Assembly: GCA_041164425.1 (NCBI GenBank)
Contig: JBEAPO010000103.1
Span: forward strand, 1-6,157
Length of the DNA: 6,157 nucleotides
Direction of reading: 5' to 3'
Source of the DNA: F1-20-MAGs119 sp041164425
GTDB lineage: Bacteria; Actinomycetota; Acidimicrobiia; Acidimicrobiales; Ilumatobacteraceae
The first letter of the stretch is position 1; every line of letters starts with the position of its first letter. Positions 1-5,752 of the stretch are shown in pieces. Below the pieces are notes generated by a model. The model was not told where the DNA came from. It searched no databases and saw nothing but the letters and a program-made list of their open reading frames with translations. The position numbers and the translations under genes were made by a program.

Positions 1-18
1 TCGCTGCGGCCGGCTTCG

Positions 19-1512
19 ATGCACCCGCCGAAGAAGCACCCGATGCCGGGTAACCGGCGCGCGCGCCGGCTGTTCATCGCAGGAGCACTGTTCACCACCG
101 GCCTTTCGGCATGTGGCGGCGACGGTGCATCACTCCCTGTCTGCGATGCCCAGGCCGTGACGGCCGACCTCGGTGACGGCGCGGTGTGCATCGACACCGG
201 CTTCCGGTTCACCGCCGACGACTTCGCATTCGCCAACTGGGCCGGCCTCGACTCCGACACCGAGGAACTGCGCATCGACACGCTGGTGCGCATGTACGGC
301 GCCGACGACGTGTGCGAGAACGGAACCGATACGCCGTGCGTGCCGCTACCGAACGCCGAGCAGACCCTGCAGCAATGGGAGGCCTCGCTGATGGGCGGGC
401 GTTGCGAGGGCCTCGCCGCTCTTGCCATGCGGTACTTCCTCGACATCGACACGGTCACCGCGACCGAGTCCGGCGCCACCGTCACCCACGACCTGAAGAA
501 AGAGATTGTTTCGCTCGAGGACGAGATCAATTTCTGGTGGGCAACGCAGTACGCGCACGAGGTGCAGGAAGCAACCGAGACATTCCGACGTCGCAGCCCG
601 AAACAACTCGTCGGCGACCTTGTCGCGGGACTGCGCAACCGCGAGGGCCACACCATCGGTATCTACGGCGATGGTTACGGCCACGCGGTCACGCCGTACG
701 CCGTCACCAAGGCCGGCGATGTCTACCGACTGCACATCTACGACAACAACTTCCCCACCGAACCGAAATACATCGAGGTCGACCCGGCCACCGACACCTG
801 GAAATACGAATGGGCCGGGGTCAACCCCGATGGTTCATTCGCCACTTGGTCGGGCGGCAAGGGAACGATCGAACTCACCCCGATGAACGCACGCAAGGGG
901 CCGTTCTCGAGTCCCTTCCACGCGTCGGCGAAGGGAACCAAGGGCCACTCTGTTGTCACGCTGTCGGCGAAGTCGAGCGGCGGGCCAGCCGCGAGCCTTC
1001 TCATCACGACTGCGTCGGGCAAGGCGGTCGGCGTTCACGACGGCGAACACAAGAACGAAGTCGACGGAGCGAAGTTCGTGGTCGGCAAGGGTGGCCTCGG
1101 CATGTCGCTCGTCCACGTTTTCATGCCCCCCGACGAGGAATACGCTGTCCAAGTCGTCTCCGCAACCGGCGATACCCACGACAAACACGCCGAAATTCGC
1201 CTCGCTATCCACACCAACAACGGAACCCACAAGCACATCGAAACAACGCACGCGCTGACGGGTGCCAACCCCGAGACACCCCACGCGGACAGTCTGATTC
1301 GCGTCACCCCCGACCACGACGTGCACTTCACACATTCGGCCGACTCAAAGGTCACCGTCGCGAACCAGCACGGTTCGCACTCGTTCGACGTGCCGAGCGG
1401 TCACCGCCTGAAGGCAACCCATGCCCACACCGGCTCGAGCATCGAAGTTACCGATGAGAACGGAACAACCACGCGTTCACACGCGCTGGAACAACCGACC
1501 GTCGCCGACTAG
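19..1512 (+). CDS. Secreted lipoprotein with a possible papain-like Cys-His-Asp domain and His-rich tail
   Basis: I do not recognise this as a named family. The N-terminus has an Arg-rich n-region, a short hydrophobic stretch (about residues 18-31) and a lipobox LSAC at 29-32, so C32 should be lipidated and the protein anchored outside the membrane. The R16-R17-L-F-I run resembles a Tat signal. The central part (about 120-260) has Cys in GGRCEGLA (C129), His in GYGHAVTPY (H222) and Asp in IYDNNFP (D242), in the order and spacing of papain/transglutaminase-like folds; Q177 is another polar candidate. This catalytic reading is inference. Residues 340-490 hold 19 histidines and look beta-rich (alternating Val/Thr/His), possibly metal-binding. 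The start is uncertain: the frame is open to the window edge, ATG19 has no Shine-Dalgarno sequence, and ATG43 has only a weak AAGAAG upstream. Its stop abuts the stop of the opposing zinc-ribbon gene. Confidence 0.85.
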   Translation: MHPPKKHPMPGNRRARRLFIAGALFTTGLSACGGDGASLPVCDAQAVTADLGDGAVCIDTGFRFTADDFAFANWAGLDSDTEELRIDTLVRMYGADDVCENGTDTPCVPLPNAEQTLQQWEASLMGGRCEGLAALAMRYFLDIDTVTATESGATVTHDLKKEIVSLEDEINFWWATQYAHEVQEATETFRRRSPKQLVGDLVAGLRNREGHTIGIYGDGYGHAVTPYAVTKAGDVYRLHIYDNNFPTEPKYIEVDPATDTWKYEWAGVNPDGSFATWSGGKGTIELTPMNARKGPFSSPFHASAKGTKGHSVVTLSAKSSGGPAASLLITTASGKAVGVHDGEHKNEVDGAKFVVGKGGLGMSLVHVFMPPDEEYAVQVVSATGDTHDKHAEIRLAIHTNNGTHKHIETTHALTGANPETPHADSLIRVTPDHDVHFTHSADSKVTVANQHGSHSFDVPSGHRLKATHAHTGSSIEVTDENGTTTRSHALEQPTVAD

Positions 1513-1698
1513 TCAGTCACAGCAACTGTCGCGCCAGCCACACGCGCGACATTTGAAATGCGCGTGCTCGGGCGTCAATGCCCCGCCACACAGCGGGCAC
1601 TCGGGAAACGTGCCGAATCGCGACCTGCACGTGTCGAAATTGTCGGGGTTGAAACCCGTGACGGTGCTCGAAGAACTGGCGTTGCCCGACGACTCCAT
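1513..1698 (-). CDS. Small zinc-ribbon protein (61 aa)
   Basis: This 61-residue protein has two Cys pairs of zinc-knuckle type: CPLCGG (C34, C37) and CRACGW (C50, C53), separated by 12 residues that include EHAH. It ends in a Cys pair (C59, C60) followed by Asp and the stop. The four knuckle cysteines would hold one zinc; the terminal Cys pair and the EHAH histidines could be further ligands. The first 30 residues are Ser/Thr/Asn-rich and probably disordered. From memory, actinobacterial genomes carry small uncharacterised proteins with a similar EHAH...CGxRDSCC ending, which supports a real gene. Function is unknown; nucleic-acid or protein binding is only a guess from the fold. It starts with ATG, 39 bp downstream of the MFS gene on the same strand, so it may be the last gene of that transcript. 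The start is the longest ATG choice and could be later. Confidence 0.75.
   Translation of the reverse strand: MESSGNASSSSTVTGFNPDNFDTCRSRFGTFPECPLCGGALTPEHAHFKCRACGWRDSCCD
1527..1551 (+). terminator. Perfect inverted repeat, possible terminator of the upstream lipoprotein gene
   Basis: TGTCGCGC (1527-1534) and GCGCGACA (1544-1551) form a perfect 8-bp GC-rich stem with a 9-base loop, starting 15 bases after the lipoprotein stop and followed by TTT. This fits a weak intrinsic terminator for the plus-strand gene. However, the repeat lies inside the minus-strand zinc-ribbon gene and is made of the codons for its CRACGWRD segment, so it may only reflect codon choice there. The U-tract is short. 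Confidence 0.35.
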
Positions 1699-1737
1699 TC
1701 TTCAATTGTGGCTTGCCACACCACACCGATCGAGGAT

Positions 1738-2976
1738 CTACGCGGCGGCCTGCACTGGCCGACGTGGCGAGGTCACCCACAGCGCAACAACTGTCATCAG
1801 CATCGCCAACACAAGCGCGAACGTCGACAACACGTGGTAGCCGACCGCTTTGCGAATGAAACCGCTAGAGAACCCGGCGATTCCGCCGAAGAAACTCATC
1901 GACATATCGGCCACACCCTGCACCGCCACGCGCGAGTCGTCGCGAATCGAATCGATGAGCAGGCTCGACCCGCCGACGAGACCGAAGCTCCACCCCACTC
2001 CCAACAGCCAGAGCGCAGGGAACAACAACAGATAATGGTCGCCCGACAGGGCCGAGAACGCCGTCGCGGCCACCAGCAACACACCACCCAGACGAATCGC
2101 GGCCTGTCGTCCGTTCTTGTCGCTGAACTTTCCCACCAGCGGACTGAACGCGTACATGCCCGCGATGTGCAGCGAGATGATGTACGCATTCACCGTTTCA
2201 TGACCATGGAACTTCAGGTGCACCGGGGTCATCGTCATCACCGCAACCATCGTCATCTGTGACACCACCATCGCGAACACCGCGATGCGCCCGTTCACCG
2301 TCTCGAACGCCGCTGAATACGCCTCGCGAATCTTCAACTGCGGCACCTGCCCCACCGCTTCCCCGCGCAACTCGCGTGCCAAGAACAGCGGATCGGGCTT
2401 CAGCCGCATCGCCGCGTTGAGCAGCGAAACGATGAAGAAAGCCGCCGAAAACACCCACGGCCCCGTGTACTTGTGCCAACCGAACAACTCTTCCCCGGCC
2501 CACTGCGCGGGTTGCACCAGCACCGGTCCCAGCACCGCACCAAACGTCGAAGCGAAAAGGATGCGACTCATCGCCGCTCCACGCTTGTCGGACGCCGCAA
2601 GGTCGGTGGCCGCATACCGCGACAACAGGTTCGACGCCTGGCCCGACCCGTACACGAACAGGCCGATGATGAACACCGGCAACAACTTCGTTTCGGCACC
2701 GACTCCGGCCGTCACGCCACCGACGATCGCCATCGCATAGCCCGTCTGCAGACCCCGCCGCCGGCCACCACGGTTCATCACCCGCGCCAATACCTGCGAC
2801 ATGAAAGCCGTCCCCGTCGTCACCGTCGCCGTGGCAATGCCGCCCCACGGCGTCGACTGCCCGAGGATGCTCTGCACCACATAGGCACCGACCGTCACCG
2901 CCGACGACAACGCCGCAGCAGCAGCCAACTGGCCGAGCACCAACACCCGCAGGGTGCGGCGCTGAATCGCCTCCAC
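1738..2976 (-). CDS. MFS family transporter
   Basis: This is a 412-residue integral membrane protein of normal length for the major facilitator superfamily, with about 12 hydrophobic segments in two halves joined by a charged loop (about residues 193-221 from the GTG at 2976). The loop between segments 2 and 3 has a degenerate motif A (RVMNRGGRRRG, about 65-75, Asn where Asp is usual). The equivalent loop of the second half is better kept (GKFSDKNGRQ, about 282-291). A RYAATDLA segment at 120-127 and the GAVLGP run at about 146-151 also fit actinobacterial MFS proteins I recall. The substrate cannot be told; drug or metabolite efflux is the usual guess. I chose GTG 2976 over GTG 2997 because GGGAGGAG sits 8 bases before it and inside the longer version. 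The zinc-ribbon gene follows at 39 bp; rmuC is divergent. Confidence 0.93.
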   Translation of the reverse strand: MEAIQRRTLRVLVLGQLAAAAALSSAVTVGAYVVQSILGQSTPWGGIATATVTTGTAFMSQVLARVMNRGGRRRGLQTGYAMAIVGGVTAGVGAETKLLPVFIIGLFVYGSGQASNLLSRYAATDLAASDKRGAAMSRILFASTFGAVLGPVLVQPAQWAGEELFGWHKYTGPWVFSAAFFIVSLLNAAMRLKPDPLFLARELRGEAVGQVPQLKIREAYSAAFETVNGRIAVFAMVVSQMTMVAVMTMTPVHLKFHGHETVNAYIISLHIAGMYAFSPLVGKFSDKNGRQAAIRLGGVLLVAATAFSALSGDHYLLLFPALWLLGVGWSFGLVGGSSLLIDSIRDDSRVAVQGVADMSMSFFGGIAGFSSGFIRKAVGYHVLSTFALVLAMLMTVVALWVTSPRRPVQAAA

Positions 2977-2984
2977 GTCGACTG

Positions 2985-2992
2985 CTCCTCCC
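2985..2992 (-). promoter_or_regulatory. Shine-Dalgarno sequence of the MFS gene
   Basis: GGGAGGAG on the minus strand, a strong match to the anti-Shine-Dalgarno sequence, lies 8 bases upstream of GTG 2976. It would fall within the coding region if GTG 2997 were used, so it decides in favour of the shorter protein. Confidence 0.8.
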
Positions 2993-3048
2993 GTCACAAG
3001 TCAGAGTCTTGCAGGTAGCAGTTGGCGTTCGACCGCACACCCCCGACG

Positions 3049-3054
3049 TAACTT
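3049..3054 (+). promoter_or_regulatory. Candidate -10 element for leaderless rmuC transcription
   Basis: TAACTT matches the TANNNT pattern of actinobacterial -10 elements and ends exactly 7 bases before ATG 3062, so transcription would begin at or next to the A of the start codon. There is no Shine-Dalgarno sequence before that ATG, which fits a leaderless mRNA. No good -35 box is visible at 17-18 bases; TTGGCG at 3022-3027 is too far (21 bases). The whole 2977-3061 spacer must also hold the promoter for the divergent MFS gene, for which I see no clear boxes. Confidence 0.45.
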
Positions 3055-3061
3055 GGTCGCG

Positions 3062-4291
3062 ATGGAAGTCATTGCGGTTCTCGCCCTCGTCATCGCGCTC
3101 GCTGTTCTTGGCCTGGTTCTACTGAACCAGCGCCGTGGTATTGCACCGCCGCCCGCACCCGTTGCTCCCCCGACGCCGGTCATCGACACTGCGGCGCTGC
3201 GGGCCGAGATGTCGGCTGAGTTGGCTCGCACGGTGGCCGAGTCCGTCAACGCGTCGGTGGCTGGCGCGATGCACCAGTTGAGCGAACGCGCGCGGCTTGA
3301 CCGCGAAGAGTCGATCAAGATCGCAGCAGAGAACATTGCGAAGTCGGGGGGCGAACAGTTGGGTTCGCGCGCCGAGTTGATCGACAACACGTTGCGTAAT
3401 CTCACCGGCGAGATGAACCAACGCATCGATGCGTTGTCGAAAGAACTCCAGACATTGCAGCAAACCAACACGTCGCAGTACGACAACGTCGGCAAGGCCG
3501 TTGAGGCATTGGCTCGTCGCACCGACAACCTCAGCGAAATTCTGTCAAGTTCACAAAAACGCGGCCAATGGGGCGAACGCGTCGTTGAGGACATGTTGCG
3601 CGCTGCTGGCTTCATCGAGGGCGTCAACTACGCCAAGCAAGATGTCAACTCGGTCGGCGGCCGTCCCGATTTCACGTTCATGATGCCGCCTGACCGGGTG
3701 CTCTTCATGGACGTGAAGTTCCCGCTCGACAAGTACGCCGAACACTTCAACGCCGAAACCGATGCGCTGCGGACAAGTGCCAAAGCGGAGTTCGTTCGGG
3801 CGGTCAGGGGTCATATCGATACCTTGGCCCGACGTGACTACACCGTGAACGCAAAGGAAGAGTCTCTCGACTACGTGCTCATGTTCCTGCCGAACGAAAG
3901 CATTAGTGGCTTCGTTCACGAAGCAGATCCGGGCATGATCGACTACGCGCTGTCGAAGAAGGTCGTCCTCTGCTCTCCGTTGGCTTTGTATTCGTTCTTG
4001 GTCGTCATCCGCCAGGCCACCGACAGCTTCCACACCGAACAGACCGCCGCGTCGATCATGCAGCAGATCAACAAATTCAACAAGGAATGGCAGAACTACG
4101 TCAAGGCCGTCGACGAAGTGAAGGATGTCTTCGACAAGTTGACCGACAAGGTTGAGAGCATCGGAACCGGTGGCACACGCTTCAAGAAGCTCAGCGTGCC
4201 GATTCGTGACATCGAGAAGATGCGCAGCAAGCAGGGCATCCCCGAATTGTCGGGTGACGAACCCGATGCATTGACATTCGACGACGAGTAG
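3062..4291 (+). CDS. rmuC: DNA recombination protein RmuC
   Basis: RmuC family, 409 residues from this ATG, near the usual family length. In Escherichia coli RmuC limits recombination at inverted repeats; the family is thought to be nuclease-related. Residues 2-22 form one N-terminal membrane segment, followed by a Pro/Ala-rich linker (about 27-39) and a long helical, coiled-coil region (about 43-165). The RmuC core follows: GQWGE (168-172), GGRPDF (199-204) and FMDVKFP (215-221), whose E172, D203, D217 and K219 fit a PD-(D/E)XK-type active site. Next come LPNESI (276-281), LCSPLALYS (303-311) and a C-terminal helix pair ending in a GTGGTRFKKLS block (368-378). A TTG at 3053 is in frame but overlaps the putative -10 box, so ATG 3062 is preferred. 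It appears monocistronic; the downstream gene is convergent after 67 bp. Confidence 0.96.
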   Translation: MEVIAVLALVIALAVLGLVLLNQRRGIAPPPAPVAPPTPVIDTAALRAEMSAELARTVAESVNASVAGAMHQLSERARLDREESIKIAAENIAKSGGEQLGSRAELIDNTLRNLTGEMNQRIDALSKELQTLQQTNTSQYDNVGKAVEALARRTDNLSEILSSSQKRGQWGERVVEDMLRAAGFIEGVNYAKQDVNSVGGRPDFTFMMPPDRVLFMDVKFPLDKYAEHFNAETDALRTSAKAEFVRAVRGHIDTLARRDYTVNAKEESLDYVLMFLPNESISGFVHEADPGMIDYALSKKVVLCSPLALYSFLVVIRQATDSFHTEQTAASIMQQINKFNKEWQNYVKAVDEVKDVFDKLTDKVESIGTGGTRFKKLSVPIRDIEKMRSKQGIPELSGDEPDALTFDDE

Positions 4292-4358
4292 TCTCGCTCG
4301 GTGCTCAGAGTGTGCTGATCCGCTCCATCGGGACGGTGTTTTTACTCAACAGTGACGA
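4292..4358. other. Convergent intergenic gap without a clear terminator
   Basis: The 67 bp between the rmuC stop and the hydrolase stop hold a short T run (4339-4343, plus strand) preceded only by very short inverted repeats (CCG/CGG at 4321-4331). An imperfect 8-bp hairpin at 4351-4370, which overlaps the hydrolase stop, lacks a following U-tract on either strand. Termination probably occurs here, but no standard structure is evident. Confidence 0.3.
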
Positions 4359-5111
4359 CTACGTGTCGCTATTCCAGAAGCCGACCAGACGATCCGCAGC
4401 GGTTCCAGGATCTTCGATCATCCACCAGTGACCGCGTTCGGTCAGTTCGATTGTCGTGGCACCGAGGGTGCGCGCCACGTCGGCGGCCATCGTGGGAGTA
4501 CCCGGATACGTGTCGGCCGTCGGAACAATGACAGCGCCGCGTGGTAGTTGCTTCGTCGCGAGTCGTGCGCCGAGGTCACGCATCGCCGGTTGGGCGGCCG
4601 AACGGTAGAGAGCGAGAATGCAGCGTCCCATCTCGTCGTCGACGTGCGCCGCCACCTCGCCTGCGATTTGTTCGCTCATGCCGAGGCTTTGGAGAACCGC
4701 AACGAGGTCGGACTTCTCCATCTTGGTCAACAGGCCCACGGCCTCTTCCCCAACTCCCGATGTCTGCCAGGCCTGCGCGGCGTCGTGCCACGCGTAGTCG
4801 CGATGCAAAAGGCCGCCACAATCCGCTGCCCATGACGCGAAGAGTTCGGGGCGTCGAGCAAGTGCGCCGTAGACGTGCCCAGCACCCCAGTCATGTCCGA
4901 CGATGTCGACGGGTCCGTCGAGTCTCTGCACCTCGTCGATCAACCAGTCGGCATACGCGTCTTGCGTTGCTGGCCAAGCGGGTGGCGTTGTTGCGCCGAA
5001 GCCCGGGGGTGAGAGAAGAACGACGTCGTTGACGCCACGGTCGATGAGTTCCGTCACGAGCGGCCGCCAGATCGCCGATGTTTCGGGATTGCCATGGACG
5101 AAGACCTTCAT
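4359..5111 (-). CDS. Alpha/beta hydrolase with Asp nucleophile (epoxide hydrolase/haloalkane dehalogenase-like)
   Basis: Alpha/beta hydrolase fold protein of 250 residues. HGNPE at 6-10 is the oxyanion/halide loop, PPGFGAT at 35-41 the next conserved loop, and GHDWGAG at 72-78 the nucleophile elbow with Asp (D74) rather than Ser. H228 in ERGHWWMIEDP is the catalytic His; D200 in VPTADTYPG is a possible acid. An Asp nucleophile is typical of epoxide hydrolases and haloalkane dehalogenases. N8 and W75 match the halide-binding pair of dehalogenases, while HGxPE is also common in epoxide hydrolases, so the reaction is unresolved. The cap region (about 103-185) is small. The protein starts almost at the HG motif, without the usual leading beta strands; no upstream in-frame start exists. 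GAAGG lies 7 bases before the ATG. The methyltransferase stop is 10 bp upstream, so translation may be coupled. Confidence 0.9.
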   Translation of the reverse strand: MKVFVHGNPETSAIWRPLVTELIDRGVNDVVLLSPPGFGATTPPAWPATQDAYADWLIDEVQRLDGPVDIVGHDWGAGHVYGALARRPELFASWAADCGGLLHRDYAWHDAAQAWQTSGVGEEAVGLLTKMEKSDLVAVLQSLGMSEQIAGEVAAHVDDEMGRCILALYRSAAQPAMRDLGARLATKQLPRGAVIVPTADTYPGTPTMAADVARTLGATTIELTERGHWWMIEDPGTAADRLVGFWNSDT

Positions 5112-5121
5112 CGGCGGGCCT

Positions 5122-5742
5122 TCACGACCGTGGTTTGCGTGCGAGGAACTGGACGGTCGAGCTGAGGCCGTTGTGGTACTTGCCCTCGACGATGTTTCGT
5201 TCGACCGCGCGATGGGTTATCAGGTCCCACCCGGCGAAGTCGGCCTCGAGTTCCGCAATCTCGACGGTGAGATCGTCGTTCTGCGGCCCGCCGACGCCAC
5301 GGCCGATGTTTGCCTTTGTGTACGCCTCGAGGACGAAGACACCGCCCGGCTTCAGTGCACGTTTTACGTTGGCGTGGACGATGTGCCGCAACGTCGACGG
5401 CACGTGGCAGAAGATCGAGACGATCGATTCCCACTTCGCGTCCCCCATGTCGAAAGTTTCAAGATCGCCGACGCGCGCATCGAGTGTGGTTCCGCGTTGT
5501 TCGGCGAGTTTCTTCGCCTTGGCGACACCGATGGGGCTGAGGTCGATCGACGTGACGTGATGGCCCTGCTGGGCGAGCCACACTCCGTTGCGTCCGTCGC
5601 CGTCGCCGACGACGAGCGAAGTGCCGGTGCCGAACGTTGCGGCCGACTCGACAAGGAAGTCGTTCGGTTGGTCTCCGAAGGCAAAGCCTTCTTCGGCGTA
5701 GCGGTCGTCCCAGGACTGACCGTTCGATGTGCTGCTGGCCAT
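5122..5742 (-). CDS. Class I SAM-dependent methyltransferase (TehB/thiopurine-type)
   Basis: A 206-residue Rossmann-fold methyltransferase, taken from the ATG at 5742. WDDRYAEEGFAFGDQPNDF at 11-29 is the N-terminal signature of a subgroup close to TehB and thiopurine methyltransferases. The SAM-binding glycine loop is VVGDGDGRNG (44-53), with the acidic residue D67 in SIDLS binding the ribose. DLETFD (93-98), IFCHVP (110-115), LKPGG (130-134) and VGGPQ (150-154) complete the core. It probably acts in the cytoplasm on a small molecule or metalloid, but the substrate is not shown. An earlier in-frame ATG at 5799 would overlap the upstream hydrolase by 47 bp and add 19 residues unlike the family start; the chosen ATG sits 10 bp after the upstream stop but lacks a clear Shine-Dalgarno sequence. 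It is the middle gene of a likely three-gene transcript. Confidence 0.92.
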   Translation of the reverse strand: MASSTSNGQSWDDRYAEEGFAFGDQPNDFLVESAATFGTGTSLVVGDGDGRNGVWLAQQGHHVTSIDLSPIGVAKAKKLAEQRGTTLDARVGDLETFDMGDAKWESIVSIFCHVPSTLRHIVHANVKRALKPGGVFVLEAYTKANIGRGVGGPQNDDLTVEIAELEADFAGWDLITHRAVERNIVEGKYHNGLSSTVQFLARKPRS

Positions 5743-5752
5743 ATGTCGCAGG

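Noticed and set aside
1..18. Possible upstream extension of the lipoprotein
   Set aside because: The frame is open to the edge, but the Arg-rich region plus lipobox already gives a complete signal sequence from ATG19 or ATG43, so no extension is needed.
186..1457. 423-codon plus-strand frame inside the lipoprotein gene
   Set aside because: Its product is extremely Arg/His/Pro-rich with no domain, as expected for an out-of-frame reading of GC-rich coding DNA; the overlapping lipoprotein has a signal and sensible composition.
1558..2262. 234-codon plus-strand frame opposite the MFS and zinc-ribbon genes
   Set aside because: The composition is Arg/His/Gln-rich without hydrophobic core segments, and it is antisense to a clear transporter.
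2198..3040. 280-codon minus-strand frame overlapping the MFS gene
   Set aside because: It is Gly/Arg/Cys-rich with no domain; the alternative frame gives a coherent 12-segment transporter with a strong Shine-Dalgarno sequence.
4351..4370. Imperfect hairpin overlapping the hydrolase stop codon
   Set aside because: It has a bulge, a G-T pair and a 3-base loop, and no U-tract follows on either strand, so it cannot be called a terminator.
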